Below the pieces are notes generated by a model. That model had not been told where the DNA came from and searched no databases. It saw only the letters and a list, made by a program, of their open reading frames with translations. Shown here in pieces: positions 26,311-36,366 of a DNA stretch of 64,000 nucleotides (positions are counted from its first letter, which is position 1; every line of letters begins with the position of its first letter). The stretch covers positions 1 to 64,000 of the forward strand of contig JAEZIX010000062.1 of the NCBI GenBank assembly GCA_023415935.1, in the 5' to 3' direction. The DNA comes from Cyanobacteria bacterium OH_CDB_20 (GTDB taxonomy: Bacteria; Cyanobacteriota; Vampirovibrionia; Gastranaerophilales; Gastranaerophilaceae). The position numbers and the translations under genes were made by a program.

Positions 26311-27283
26311 CATTTTCCTCATAATCTTCATCATCTTCACAATCTGAGTCTAATTCTTCAGATAAAGCATTAGCCTCAAGTTTCGCAAATTCAGAAGATT
26401 CATTGTTATTAAGTATTTCGTTTATTATTTCATCGCCTTCAAGATTATAAAGAGCAATCACAGCATTTTTAACTACTTCTCTTTCTTCATCATTAAGCAT
26501 TGTTTTAAGAAGGGGAACAACTCTTTCGTCATCAGTGTTCATAAGAGCTTCGATTGCATTAATTCTTATTTGTGAGGATTCATCCATTAAAGAGTTTTTT
26601 AGTGCCTTAAAAACCCTATCATTTCTAAAATTAATCTTATTTAGAGCCTCAATAGCCCTTTCTTTTAAGAAAGTGAACTTATCCATTATTCCTTTTTTTG
26701 TCTCAAGTATTGAAACCAAAGGATCAACAGCTTTCATATCTCCAATCATCCCTAGCGCAAATGCAGCAGATTCCTTTACATATATAGAACTTTCTTCTTC
26801 ATCGTTTAGCAAATCTACCAAAGGTGTAACTGCATATTTATCACCAATTTTACCCAAAGCTTCAGCTGCGCTGAGTCTTATCTTGTAATTGTCATCTTTA
26901 TTATTTAAACAATAAAGAAGCGGATAGACAGCAGCTGTATCTTTCATATTGGCAAGGACTTTTGTTACCATGACTCTTATTTGAGTTCTAGCATCATCGT
27001 CTTTAATTCTGTCTTTAAATTTTTCTTTCATAACAAGCGTATCAACTAAAATAGGGACGCTTGATTTACTTTTAAGTTTATTAATTTCCTTCAGAATATG
27101 AAGAATAACCTGATAATCACGGCAAATATCAAAGAAATAATTGTAAATATCAGCCTGTTCAGTTTCTGTATAATTTGAGCATAAAGAGCGGATTAACAAA
27201 ATAGCTTCAGAACTATCTTGAGTCCTATTAATCTTGCACTGTTGCGCTAAATCTTCTAAGTTTAAAGAATTATTTTCGCACAT
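26303..27283 (-). CDS. HEAT-repeat protein
   Basis: A protein of about 326 residues built of tandem alpha-helical repeats from about residue 60 to 290, with recurring patterns such as SAAEALGKIGDKYAVTPLV, SAAFALGMIGDMKAVDPLV and INAIEALMNTDDERVVPLL. These PBS/HEAT repeats make a curved scaffold for protein binding. The N-terminus has several cysteines and the C-terminus is a strongly acidic tail. TGGAGAGT places the start at 27283 rather than 27325. In cyanobacteria some such proteins are phycobilin lyases, but nothing supports that here; a scaffold role is safer. It overlaps queC by 8 bases. Confidence 0.85.
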   Translation of the reverse strand: MCENNSLNLEDLAQQCKINRTQDSSEAILLIRSLCSNYTETEQADIYNYFFDICRDYQVILHILKEINKLKSKSSVPILVDTLVMKEKFKDRIKDDDARTQIRVMVTKVLANMKDTAAVYPLLYCLNNKDDNYKIRLSAAEALGKIGDKYAVTPLVDLLNDEEESSIYVKESAAFALGMIGDMKAVDPLVSILETKKGIMDKFTFLKERAIEALNKINFRNDRVFKALKNSLMDESSQIRINAIEALMNTDDERVVPLLKTMLNDEEREVVKNAVIALYNLEGDEIINEILNNNESSEFAKLEANALSEELDSDCEDDEDYEENDD

Positions 27284-27343
27284 ACTCTCCACGCAGTTTT
27301 CACATGTATAGCGTATTAGAAACACAAATATTTTTCAACATTA

Positions 27344-27934
27344 TTAAGCAAGAATATTAAGCAATAACAGACTTTCGATATTTTTATCGGCAATAGATTT
27401 ATCAATTGCAGCTTTGATATCAATTCCAATATCGCGCATACCAATCGCAGCAGGCACTTTGATGTCAGAAGTCAACTTTACATTGAGAAAACTATTATTT
27501 ATCTCCAAAAACTCTCTATAAGTGTTCAATATAGAAAGCCACTCTTGAGGAAGCGATTGCTCTTTTCCAAGATAGTATTTTGTATCTTTTTTATACTGCT
27601 CAAAATAGTCTGTTATAAAATCGATTTCTCCAAAAAAATCGTATTCATTTTTTTCTTCTTCTGAAAGCTCAGAAAAAGTATTTCCTTCAAGTTCTTTAGG
27701 GTCATTTTTAAAGTTTTCTGTAAGGTAATATGCCCAAAGCATACACCCCAAGTAGAAAGCAACGTTATTTTTAACAAGTTTTAAAATATCAGATTGAAGC
27801 ATTTTATACTTGAATTTTTTTTGGTGCATAGAAGGAACAGAAGACATAATCTGCTGAACGATCCCCATGGACTGATAAAAATCGTCAACTAATGGAGCAA
27901 AACCAGGGTCAAATAAAACTTTATCTTCTGACAT
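27344..27934 (-). CDS. Unrecognised protein between hisF and the HEAT-repeat gene
   Basis: I do not recognise this 196-residue protein, beginning MSEDKVLFDPGFAPLVDDF. It looks mostly alpha-helical, acidic in the centre, and has one modestly hydrophobic helix (VAFYLGCMLWAYYL, about 57-70) that is more likely buried than membrane-spanning. It starts one base after the hisF stop and is followed by the HEAT-repeat gene, so it belongs to the same transcription unit. No catalytic motif is visible. Confidence 0.75.
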   Translation of the reverse strand: MSEDKVLFDPGFAPLVDDFYQSMGIVQQIMSSVPSMHQKKFKYKMLQSDILKLVKNNVAFYLGCMLWAYYLTENFKNDPKELEGNTFSELSEEEKNEYDFFGEIDFITDYFEQYKKDTKYYLGKEQSLPQEWLSILNTYREFLEINNSFLNVKLTSDIKVPAAIGMRDIGIDIKAAIDKSIADKNIESLLLLNILA

Positions 27935-27935
27935 A

Positions 27936-28697
27936 TTAAACCTTTCTAACTGAAATATTATGTTTTAAAAGTTCATTCTTTAAATCAGGAACAGGAAGTG
28001 TTCCAAAGTGAAAAATTGAAGCAGCAAGAGCTGCGTCAGCTGATGCTTTTTCGAAAACATCAACAAAGTGCAAAGGATTAGCGCCAGCGCCACCTGATGC
28101 AATCACCGGAATATTAACAGTTTCAGCCACAAGTTTTGTCATAGGAAGATCAAATCCATTTTGAGTACCATCAGCATCCATTGATGTTAAAAGTATTTCA
28201 CCTGCGCCAAGCATTTCAACTTCTTTAACCCAGTCAAACAGTTTTATCCCTGTATTTTTTTTGCCGGCATTAATAAAAACGTAAAACTCGTTATCAATTT
28301 TTTTAGCATCAATTGCAACAACAATGCATTGAGAGCCAAAATAATCAGAGGTTTCTTTAATGAGTTCAGGTGTTTTAACCGCAGCAGAATTTATCGCAAC
28401 TTTATCAGCTCCTGCATTTAGAAGGATTTTCATCTCATCTAATGATTTTATCCCACCACCGACTGTAAAGGGTATAAAAACTTGTTTTGCGACTTTCTCA
28501 ACCATTTTAACAGTTGTTTTTCTGCCCTCATTGGTTGCTGTAATATCCAAGAAAACAAGCTCATCAGCACCTTCATCAGAATATTTTTTTGCAAGTTCAA
28601 CAGGATCTCCAGCGAACCTTAAATTCTCAAAGTTTATGCCCTTAACAGTTTGTCCATCTTTAACATCAAGGCAAGGAATAATTCTTTTTGCTAACAT
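27936..28697 (-). CDS. hisF: Imidazole glycerol phosphate synthase subunit HisF
   Basis: HisF cyclises the histidine precursor using ammonia channelled from HisH. It is a (beta-alpha)8 barrel of 253 residues with the catalytic aspartates in IPCLDVKDG (near 11) and TSMDADGT (near 130) and phosphate-binding loops TVGGGI and ASGGAG. AAAGGA precedes the ATG. It stands without other his genes here, downstream of pheS, and heads the chain that continues through the unknown gene, HEAT protein and queC. Confidence 0.96.
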   Translation of the reverse strand: MLAKRIIPCLDVKDGQTVKGINFENLRFAGDPVELAKKYSDEGADELVFLDITATNEGRKTTVKMVEKVAKQVFIPFTVGGGIKSLDEMKILLNAGADKVAINSAAVKTPELIKETSDYFGSQCIVVAIDAKKIDNEFYVFINAGKKNTGIKLFDWVKEVEMLGAGEILLTSMDADGTQNGFDLPMTKLVAETVNIPVIASGGAGANPLHFVDVFEKASADAALAASIFHFGTLPVPDLKNELLKHNISVRKV

Positions 28698-28723
28698 TTG
28701 TTATAATCCTTTTATGTTATGGG

Positions 28724-29758
28724 TTAAAACTGTTTTAAGAATCTTACATCGTTATTGAAGAAAAGTCTTATGTCATCAATCGCATACTTAAGCATAGTAA
28801 GTCTTTCAACCCCCATACCAAAAGCAAATCCGGAATATACTTCAGGATCAATTCCAACATTTTTAAGAACATTAACATCAACCATGCCCGAACCTAATAT
28901 TTCAAGCCAGCCTGTACCTGAGCAAGTTCTACAGCCTTTGCCTTCGCACATAATACACTGAACATCAACTTCAGCGCTAGGCTCTGTAAAAGGGAAATAG
29001 CTTGTTCTAAATCTTGTCGGACGAGCCGCTCCAAAATAAATTCTTATAAATTCATTCAAAACACCTTTTAAATCGCCCATTGTAATATCTTTATCAACCA
29101 AAAGACCTTCAATTTGATGGAACAGGTTGTTTTTACGAGCGTTAACAGCTTCACATCTATAAACTCTACCCGGTGCAATGACTCTTATTGGAGGTTTTTT
29201 ATCAAACATTTCTCTGATTTGAGCACCTGATGTTTGACTTCTCAAAATTGCATTTGGAGCAACTTTTGTATAGAAAGTATCTTGCATATCCTTTGCAGGA
29301 TGATCCGGTGGGAAGTTGAGCATATCAAAATTAATGTATTCAGTTTCAACTTCAGGGTTATTTTTTTCGCTTACAAGTGAAAATCCCATACCTTGGAAGA
29401 TTTCAACAATTTCATTAATTGTTTGAGTAAGAAGATGTTCTCTACCTTGAGGCAGATAATCTCCCGGAAGAGTAATATCAATAGTTTCAGATTTTAATTT
29501 TTCATTAAGTTCTATTTTATAAAGCGATTCCGATTTTTCAGAAACTAAACTCTCAAGATCGTTAGAAACCTTGTTTGCAAGAGCGCCAATAACTTTTTTC
29601 TCTTCAACAGACAAATCTTTAAGATTTTTTTTAATATTATTAAGCTCGCTTTTTCTGCTTAAATAATTATTCTTAAACTCTTCTAAATCTTGCATAGAAT
29701 TAACTGTTTCAATATCTTTTAACGCATTTGAATAAATAGTTTCTAAAGTACTTTTCAT
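28724..29758 (-). CDS. pheS: Phenylalanyl-tRNA synthetase alpha subunit
   Basis: PheS is the catalytic subunit of the class II (alpha-beta)2 enzyme that charges tRNA-Phe. The first 90 residues are a coiled coil that binds tRNA. The catalytic core shows motif 2 (FHQIEGLLVD), the region RPTRFRTSYFPFTEPSAEV and motif 3 (GFAFGMGVERLTMLKY). A cysteine cluster, CIMCEGKGCRTCSGTGW, is the usual family insertion. Length 344 is normal. GAGAGG precedes the ATG. pheT is not adjacent, so the two subunits are encoded apart. Confidence 0.96.
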   Translation of the reverse strand: MKSTLETIYSNALKDIETVNSMQDLEEFKNNYLSRKSELNNIKKNLKDLSVEEKKVIGALANKVSNDLESLVSEKSESLYKIELNEKLKSETIDITLPGDYLPQGREHLLTQTINEIVEIFQGMGFSLVSEKNNPEVETEYINFDMLNFPPDHPAKDMQDTFYTKVAPNAILRSQTSGAQIREMFDKKPPIRVIAPGRVYRCEAVNARKNNLFHQIEGLLVDKDITMGDLKGVLNEFIRIYFGAARPTRFRTSYFPFTEPSAEVDVQCIMCEGKGCRTCSGTGWLEILGSGMVDVNVLKNVGIDPEVYSGFAFGMGVERLTMLKYAIDDIRLFFNNDVRFLKQF

Positions 29759-29870
29759 TTGAACCTCTCTTAAGCGATTTTATTACTGTAATTATAAAAC
29801 AAACAATAAAATTAAATAAGCATGGGAAAAATTTGATATAATAAACAGGACACATTGTACAAGGGGAATG

Positions 29871-31421
29871 ATGAAAAGATTTGTTATACTGTTTGCGCTA
29901 ATTTTGTCTTTAGTTACAGCGCCTGCCATACAAGCAAGTGAGGATGGTTTAAATACTTTAAGGACAACGTTTCAAAATAATGAAGCAAACATTTATGTTA
30001 TAAATATCAGAACTTTTAATTCAAAAGATTTAGACGGAAACGACATAATAGAAGCAGAAAATGGCGAAGAACAAGGAACTTTTATAAACGCTATTAAAAG
30101 GCTTGATGAGATAAAAGGATATGGATTTAATGCAATTCATATGCTCCCGATTACGCCTGTTGGTAAGATAAAATCACTAGGAACAGCGGGCTCTTTATAC
30201 TCTATGAGCGATTTAACATCAATTAACCCTGAACTTGTTGACAAAACAAGCACATTAACAGCCGAAGAACAGCTAAAATCATTTATTGACGAATGCCACA
30301 AAAGAGATATTAGAGTAATAATTGACCTTCCAAGCTGCGGTTCTTATGATATGTTCTTACAAAAACCTGAGTTGTTTTTAACTGACAGGGAACAAAACCC
30401 AATTGTTCCTTGCGATTGGACAGATGTCAGGTTATTTAAAGTTTATAACGAAAACAAAACATTGAATGAAGATTTATTTAACGAACATAAAAAGTTTGTT
30501 GATATGATTATGAAAGCAGGCGCTGACGGAATAAGAGCAGATGTTGCAACGATAAAACCATATGAATTCTGGCAAAAATTGATTTCGTATTCAAGAGAAA
30601 AAGATAAAGAATTTTTATTCTTAGCAGAAGCTTCTGACAGCTGGACAGAGCCAGCATCTCAATATGCTGTATTTACAAATTACAAAAGACTTTTAGATGC
30701 AGGGTTTGACGGATTTTACGGAAGTTATTTCAATAGAAAGTCATGGACATCCGTAAATGAACTTAAAACTCAAATAGAGCTTATTGAAAAGATAAATAAA
30801 AACAGCAAAGATAAAAAATCAGTAATAGGAAGTTTTGCAACGCACGACGAGCAAAGCCCTATTATTAACGGAGGCGAAAACCTTGCAATAAATATGATTT
30901 GGCTCGAAGAAACACTTCCTCTAAACCCATATTACGTTGACGGAATGCTCACCGGTGACAGCTATACTTATAAATACGAAAACAAAAAAGCTCTTCGCAC
31001 AACTACTGACAATGATATTTATTATGTTCACAAAGGAAAAATAGATATATTTAATTTCTCTAGAAAACCTCAAGGCGGAAACTATAAAATACTAAACGAA
31101 TACTATATCGCCTCGAAATTAAGAGAACACGCCAGCAACGTTATAACAAAAGGTTCTTTTAAAGTACTTAACTCCAGTAATAAAAACATATTTGCTTATG
31201 AAAGAAAACTTGATAATAAACTTATAATAGTTGTATACAACAACTCGAAAGATAAAGCTGAATCAGGGCAAATAAAAATCAACATACAAATAACACAAAA
31301 GAAGCTATTACCAATAAGAACGGGATATATGCCTAAAATCAAGAATGGTAATATGTTAATAAACCTTGATAAGGGTGAAACGCTTGTATTTTATGTTGAA
31401 AATTTAACTAGTCATAAATAG
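29871..31421 (+). CDS. Exported alpha-amylase family (GH13) glycosidase
   Basis: A signal peptide (KRFVILFALILSLVTAPAIQA) leads into a GH13 barrel. Region I is NAIHMLPITPVG, region II GIRADVAT with the nucleophile aspartate, region III FLAEASD with the acid/base glutamate, and region IV ATHDEQSP with the third acid. These suggest an active retaining enzyme on alpha-linked glucans. A C-terminal beta domain follows from about 390. Two ATGs lie in tandem (29868 and 29871); the second has a workable distance from AAGGGG. A TATAAT box at 29837-29842 may be its promoter. The likely place is the periplasm or cell surface. Confidence 0.88.
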   Translation: MKRFVILFALILSLVTAPAIQASEDGLNTLRTTFQNNEANIYVINIRTFNSKDLDGNDIIEAENGEEQGTFINAIKRLDEIKGYGFNAIHMLPITPVGKIKSLGTAGSLYSMSDLTSINPELVDKTSTLTAEEQLKSFIDECHKRDIRVIIDLPSCGSYDMFLQKPELFLTDREQNPIVPCDWTDVRLFKVYNENKTLNEDLFNEHKKFVDMIMKAGADGIRADVATIKPYEFWQKLISYSREKDKEFLFLAEASDSWTEPASQYAVFTNYKRLLDAGFDGFYGSYFNRKSWTSVNELKTQIELIEKINKNSKDKKSVIGSFATHDEQSPIINGGENLAINMIWLEETLPLNPYYVDGMLTGDSYTYKYENKKALRTTTDNDIYYVHKGKIDIFNFSRKPQGGNYKILNEYYIASKLREHASNVITKGSFKVLNSSNKNIFAYERKLDNKLIIVVYNNSKDKAESGQIKINIQITQKKLLPIRTGYMPKIKNGNMLINLDKGETLVFYVENLTSHK

Positions 31422-31485
31422 AAATTTATACTATAATTGCAAAAGAACATATTTGTAGAAATTAAAGGATATAAGGGAAGAATAA

Positions 31486-31833
31486 ATGGCTAAGCATATG
31501 GACACAATTCCTATCGAGGTATGTATTTTAACAGTAGACCATGACATTAAAGGCGTTGTTCACGTATCAAAATATACAAACAACAATCGTGACTTAACAG
31601 ATCTTTTAAATGACAAAGAAAAAAGATTTTTAGCAGTTACTAATGCTGAAATTATGTCAAGAAACTCTTCTGCTCCGCCTAGAAAATATAACTTCCTTGA
31701 AATCCATATTGATTATATATTAATGGTTCACCCATCAAGCCAGGTTGTGTTTAAAGAGTTCAGCAAAGCTCAAGAAGATATCGCAAGATTTAGAGAATTA
31801 AGAAATAAATTGAATCAAACAAAACCATTTTAG
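31486..31833 (+). CDS. Small conserved-looking cytoplasmic protein
   Basis: A 115-residue protein with a beta-rich core: VEVCILTVDHDIKGVVHV-like strands, then LTDLLNDKEKRFLAVTNAEI, then a second sheet and a C-terminal helix. The pattern resembles small one-domain proteins annotated as DUF6812 in other bacteria; I hold this match loosely. AAGGGAAGAATA precedes the ATG. It is followed after 2 bases by the GT9 transferase gene, so the two are co-transcribed. A TATAAT lies at 31432-31437. Confidence 0.7.
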   Translation: MAKHMDTIPIEVCILTVDHDIKGVVHVSKYTNNNRDLTDLLNDKEKRFLAVTNAEIMSRNSSAPPRKYNFLEIHIDYILMVHPSSQVVFKEFSKAQEDIARFRELRNKLNQTKPF

Positions 31834-31835
31834 TC

Positions 31836-32828
31836 ATGAAAAATTATAAAAATATATTAGTAATCAATTTTGGCGGAATAGGAGATGAAATTCTATTTTT
31901 GCCAACTATTAAAAGTTTAAAAGAAGCATATCCTGATTCTAAAATTACACTTGTCTTAGAACCAAGAAGTAAAAGCATTCAAAATCTTTGCCCATTCATT
32001 GATGAGACAATCGGTATTGACATAAAGGGTAAAAGCAAATATCAAGACTTATTAAAATTTTATTTTAAAGCGCTATTAGGCAGATATGACTTAGTTGTAT
32101 CATCTGGGGCTAACAAACTTATACCGGTTTTGTTATTCTTTACAGGGATTGGAACAAGAGTTGGCTATGATAGCGGCTTCTTGACTAAATTACTTCTTAC
32201 AAAAGCTATTCCTTTAAATCAACAGCAATATGCCGGAAGAATGTATCATGATTTAGTAAAAGACCTCACCCAGAAAGAATATAAAGACCCTGAGATTATT
32301 GTTGAAACACAAGAAAAAACTGAAAATTATATTCTTGTTCATCCTGGCGTTAGCAAAATGAGCATAAAGAAAAATATCATAAAAAATTGGTCAAATATAA
32401 CATGGGGAAAACTAATAGAAGAGCTTTTACATAAAGGTAAAACGGTTTATCTAGCAGGTGGACCTGATGATGAGGAATGTATTGAAGAGATACGAGAATA
32501 TCTAAAAGACAAAGACACCACAAACTTTAAAGATATGTACGGAAAAACAAAAAATATATTTGATCTTGCAAAATTAATAAAATCTTCTGATATTTTAGTT
32601 TGTTCAGATTCAGCCCCAATGCATATTGGTGTGGCAACGGGAACACGAACAATCGCAATATTTGGCCCTACAGATGAAAAGAAACTCATCCCTGCATCAA
32701 ATAAATATACCGCCATTACCAATAAAAACTGCGATTGCAGGCCATGTCTTTGGGACAAAAGACAAACAAGCTGCGACGAAAAAGAATGCGTAAAAATTGA
32801 GCTCGATTCTATTATAAATATAATTTAG
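31836..32828 (+). CDS. Glycosyltransferase family 9 (heptosyltransferase-like)
   Basis: The N-terminus ILVINFGGIGDEILFLPTI and the C-terminal donor-binding region DSAPMHIGVATGTRTIAIFG are hallmarks of the GT9/ADP-heptose LPS heptosyltransferase family. Length 330 is typical. A C-terminal run of cysteines (NCDCRPCLWDKRQTSCDEKEC) is common in this family. It should act at the inner face of the cytoplasmic membrane in lipopolysaccharide or related glycan synthesis. It begins 2 bases after the preceding gene and is followed after 8 bases by a radical SAM gene. Confidence 0.88.
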   Translation: MKNYKNILVINFGGIGDEILFLPTIKSLKEAYPDSKITLVLEPRSKSIQNLCPFIDETIGIDIKGKSKYQDLLKFYFKALLGRYDLVVSSGANKLIPVLLFFTGIGTRVGYDSGFLTKLLLTKAIPLNQQQYAGRMYHDLVKDLTQKEYKDPEIIVETQEKTENYILVHPGVSKMSIKKNIIKNWSNITWGKLIEELLHKGKTVYLAGGPDDEECIEEIREYLKDKDTTNFKDMYGKTKNIFDLAKLIKSSDILVCSDSAPMHIGVATGTRTIAIFGPTDEKKLIPASNKYTAITNKNCDCRPCLWDKRQTSCDEKECVKIELDSIINII

Positions 32829-32836
32829 AGGTAACA

Positions 32837-33808
32837 ATGAAATATAAATGCTGCAAATTTATACAAAATGGAATTAATTTACACCTTTTTGGAATTAGAT
32901 TCTGCAACAAACTCGGCATAGGGCCAATATTGACCGATCGTATTAATGATTCAAAAATTGATTTTGATTCAATTGAAAAAAAACGGAGAGAAATAATTGA
33001 AAACTGTAAAAATAATGTACTGCCTGAATCCTGCGAAAATTGCGAATGGCTAGAGGATAAAGAATGGGACTCAGTCGACGAAATAACTGAAGTTGAAATA
33101 AGCAACTGGACTCATTGCAATTGTTCTTGTATATATTGTTCGAATATTGAATTTACAAAAGGTTTTTACAGCAACAAAATAAGGCCTAGCGAATATTTTG
33201 ATGCATACCCTATATTAAAAAACCTTGCAAACAAAAAACTTATAAATCATAAAACTAATTTCTGCTTTGTAGGGGGTGAACCAACGGTTTTGAAAGAATT
33301 TCCCAAAATTGTCGATTTACTGATAAAAATAAAAGCAAATCATTTTTCAATTCTAACTTCAGGGATTTTATACAGCAAAGCAATCGAAAAAGCGTTAAAA
33401 TACTCTAACTTAGTAGTATGTATATCAATTGATGCGGGCTCAAGGGAGACTTACCAAAAACTTAAACGGGTAGATAAATTTGATGAAATTGTAAAAAACT
33501 TAAAAAAATACAAGAAATCAACTAAAAATACTGACGATAAACTAGAACTTAAATACATAATAATAGACGGAATTAATGATAACGAAGAAGAAATAAAAAA
33601 ATGGCTCGACTTAACAAGTGAACTTGGAATAAAAAGAGCTTCAGTTTCAATTGAATTCTGCCATAGTGCAAGAAAAAAAGCAGGTTCGCTAATTCCTCAA
33701 AAATATTATGACTTGAATGCTTTTGCTATAGAATATGGAACAAATTTAGGCCTTCAAGTATATCCTTTTAGCTTTTTTGAAATGCTAATGCAAAGAGGAC
33801 ATTATTAA
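32837..33808 (+). CDS. Radical SAM protein with N-terminal cysteine segment
   Basis: The cluster motif lies near residues 94-101 in THCNCSCIYCSN (CxxxCxxC), with VGGEPTVLKEF as the SAM-binding GGEP motif near 147. Upstream, residues about 5-77 carry CCKFIQNGIN and CENCEWLE, a layout seen in twitch-domain radical SAM proteins where the cysteine segment precedes the core. No C-terminal SPASM domain is present. It is co-directional with the GT9 gene and 64 bases before leuS. A role in modifying an envelope component or peptide is possible but not shown. Confidence 0.85.
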   Translation: MKYKCCKFIQNGINLHLFGIRFCNKLGIGPILTDRINDSKIDFDSIEKKRREIIENCKNNVLPESCENCEWLEDKEWDSVDEITEVEISNWTHCNCSCIYCSNIEFTKGFYSNKIRPSEYFDAYPILKNLANKKLINHKTNFCFVGGEPTVLKEFPKIVDLLIKIKANHFSILTSGILYSKAIEKALKYSNLVVCISIDAGSRETYQKLKRVDKFDEIVKNLKKYKKSTKNTDDKLELKYIIIDGINDNEEEIKKWLDLTSELGIKRASVSIEFCHSARKKAGSLIPQKYYDLNAFAIEYGTNLGLQVYPFSFFEMLMQRGHY

Positions 33809-33872
33809 CCACTAAATATTATGTTTTGATTATAATAATATAAGAACTATTTTTTATACAAAGGAGTAAAGA

Positions 33873-36359
33873 GTGATTGAAGAACGCTATTTTCCACAAG
33901 AAATCGAAAAAAAGTGGCAAAGCTATTGGGATGAAAACCAAGTAAACAAGGTTGAAAACACAAAAGACAAAGAAAAATATTATATATTATCTATGCTGCC
34001 GTATCCTTCTGGAAAACTCCACATGGGACATGTTAGAAACTATACAATCTCTGATGTTGTCGCTCGTTATAAAAGAATGAACGGGCTAAATGTATTGCAC
34101 CCTATGGGCTGGGATAGTTTCGGGCTTCCTGCTGAAAATGCAGCAATCCAGCACGGCGCTAATCCTAAAACTTGGACTTTAGACAACATTGCATATATGA
34201 AAAAACAGCTAAAATCATTAGGACTCATGATTGATTGGGATAGAGAAGTTACAACATGCCTGCCTGATTATTATAGATGGACTCAATGGTTCTTTATTCA
34301 AATGTTTAAAAAAGGTTTAGCATATAAAAAAGAAGCAGCTGTAAACTGGTGTGAAAAGTGCGGAACAGTTCTAGCTAACGAGCAAGTTATCGACGGCAAA
34401 TGCTGGAGATGCGACGAAATAGTTGAGAAAAAATACCTTTCACAATGGTTCTTAAAAATAACAGAATACGCTGAAGAACTTTTACAAGATATCGATAAAC
34501 TTGACGGATGGCCTGAGAGCGTAAAAACCATGCAAAGGAATTGGATTGGAAAATCTCAAGGCGCAATATTAAAATTCAAAGTCAAAGAACTTCCAGATGT
34601 TACGGTTCCAGTTTATACAACAAGGCCAGACACTGCTTTTGGTATAACGTACCTTGTTGTTGCGCCTGAGTACAGAGATATCGAAAAACTTACTACTCTT
34701 GAAAATAAAGAAGCTGTTGAAGCATACCGCGCAAACGCACGCAAAATGACAGAGATCGAAAGACTTTCAACAGAAAGAGAAAAAACTGGTGTTCCACTCG
34801 GAACACATATTATAAACCCATATACGGGTGAAGAATTCCCTATCTGGACGGCTGATTACGCACTTGTTGAATATGGAACAGGCGCTGTTATGGCGGTTCC
34901 AGCTCATGATGAACGTGATTTTGAATTTGCAAAAAAATTCAACCTTCCAATCAAAATTGTTATTCAAAACAAAGAAAAAACTTTAACAGATGCCGATATG
35001 CCATATACAGACCCTGGCGTTATGATAAATTCAGGCAAATGTAATGACCTTCCAAATGAAAAAGGCAAAAAAGCAATGATTGAGCTTGCTCAAGAAGGCG
35101 GATTTGGTGAGGCTACTACCCAATATAGACTTAGAGATTGGTTAATTTCTCGACAAAGATACTGGGGAACTCCTATCCCAATGGTTTATTGCGAAAAATG
35201 CGGAACTGTTCCGGTTAAAGAAGAAGATTTACCTGTATTATTGCCTGAAGACGTTGATTTTTCAGTAGTAGGCAAATCTCCAATCACAACATCACCTACT
35301 TTTAAAGAAACAACATGCCCGATATGCGGAGAAAAAGCAACAAGAGAAACCGATACGATGGATACATTTATGTGTTCAAACTGGTACTATCACAGATATG
35401 TTGACGCTAGAAACGACAAAAAACCTTTTGATAAAGACTTAATCAACTACTGGTCACCTGTTGATCAATACGTTGGTGGTATTGAACACGCTATTTTACA
35501 CCTATTATATGCAAGATTTTTCACAAAAGTTTTAAGAGATTTAGACCTTTTAAGTTTTGATGAACCTTTTAAAAACCTTTTAACTCAAGGTATGGTTCTA
35601 AAAGACGGTTCTAAAATGTCAAAATCAAAAGGTAACACAGTTGACCCTGATGAAATATTTGCAAATTACGGGGCAGATACAGCAAGATTATTCATTCTGT
35701 CAGATTCACCTCCAGCTAGAGACTTTGATTGGTCAGATGCTGGCGTTGAAGGTTGCTTTAAGTTCTTAAACAGACTATGGAAGCTATACAGCGCAAATCA
35801 AGAAAATATAACACACAACTACACCTTAGGTAATGTTGAATCTCTTGCAAAAGAAAATAATGCTCTTGTAAGAGAAACCCACATGGCAATTAAAAAGATT
35901 TCTCAAGATATTGCAAATGAATTCCAATTCAACACTGTAATATCTAAATATAGAGAATTTGTAAACGTACTATATGAATACGTAGCAAATAAACAAGTAT
36001 TCACAGAAGAAGATAAAAATGTATTCAGCTATGCAGTTATTACACTTCTGAAACTTGTTGCGCCTGTTGTTCCACACATGGCAGAAGAGTTATACTCTGA
36101 TATGGGTGCAAAATCTTCAATCCATGATATAAAATGGCCTGAATACGAAGAAAAACTTGCAAAATCAAGCTCTATTACACTTGTTGTACAAATCAACGGA
36201 AAAGTTAAAGACAAGATTGAAGCAGACGCAGAAGCTACAAAAGAAGAACTTGAAAAAATTGCACTTGCAAGCGAGAAAGTACAAGAACTTACAAAAGACA
36301 AAGAAATTGTTAAAATTATAGTCGTACCATCAAAACTGGTTAATATTGTAATAAGGTAA
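33873..36359 (+). CDS. leuS: Leucyl-tRNA synthetase
   Basis: This class I synthetase charges tRNA-Leu. The HIGH motif reads HMGH in PSGKLHMGHVRNYT, the KMSKS loop is in GSKMSKSKGNTVDPD, and between them are two zinc-knuckle-like cysteine sets (CEKCGTVLANEQV, CEKCGTVP) and the editing domain with TTRPDTAFG and VPAHDERD. Length 828 is normal. It starts at GTG 33873, preceded by AAGGAG with a 6-base spacer; the next in-frame ATG would cut into the conserved N-terminus. Confidence 0.97.
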   Translation: MIEERYFPQEIEKKWQSYWDENQVNKVENTKDKEKYYILSMLPYPSGKLHMGHVRNYTISDVVARYKRMNGLNVLHPMGWDSFGLPAENAAIQHGANPKTWTLDNIAYMKKQLKSLGLMIDWDREVTTCLPDYYRWTQWFFIQMFKKGLAYKKEAAVNWCEKCGTVLANEQVIDGKCWRCDEIVEKKYLSQWFLKITEYAEELLQDIDKLDGWPESVKTMQRNWIGKSQGAILKFKVKELPDVTVPVYTTRPDTAFGITYLVVAPEYRDIEKLTTLENKEAVEAYRANARKMTEIERLSTEREKTGVPLGTHIINPYTGEEFPIWTADYALVEYGTGAVMAVPAHDERDFEFAKKFNLPIKIVIQNKEKTLTDADMPYTDPGVMINSGKCNDLPNEKGKKAMIELAQEGGFGEATTQYRLRDWLISRQRYWGTPIPMVYCEKCGTVPVKEEDLPVLLPEDVDFSVVGKSPITTSPTFKETTCPICGEKATRETDTMDTFMCSNWYYHRYVDARNDKKPFDKDLINYWSPVDQYVGGIEHAILHLLYARFFTKVLRDLDLLSFDEPFKNLLTQGMVLKDGSKMSKSKGNTVDPDEIFANYGADTARLFILSDSPPARDFDWSDAGVEGCFKFLNRLWKLYSANQENITHNYTLGNVESLAKENNALVRETHMAIKKISQDIANEFQFNTVISKYREFVNVLYEYVANKQVFTEEDKNVFSYAVITLLKLVAPVVPHMAEELYSDMGAKSSIHDIKWPEYEEKLAKSSSITLVVQINGKVKDKIEADAEATKEELEKIALASEKVQELTKDKEIVKIIVVPSKLVNIVIR

Positions 36360-36366
36360 AAAAAAT

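Noticed and set aside
26303..27283. The HEAT-repeat protein as a phycobilin lyase
   Set aside because: No phycobilisome or pigment genes occur here and the repeats alone do not identify a lyase.
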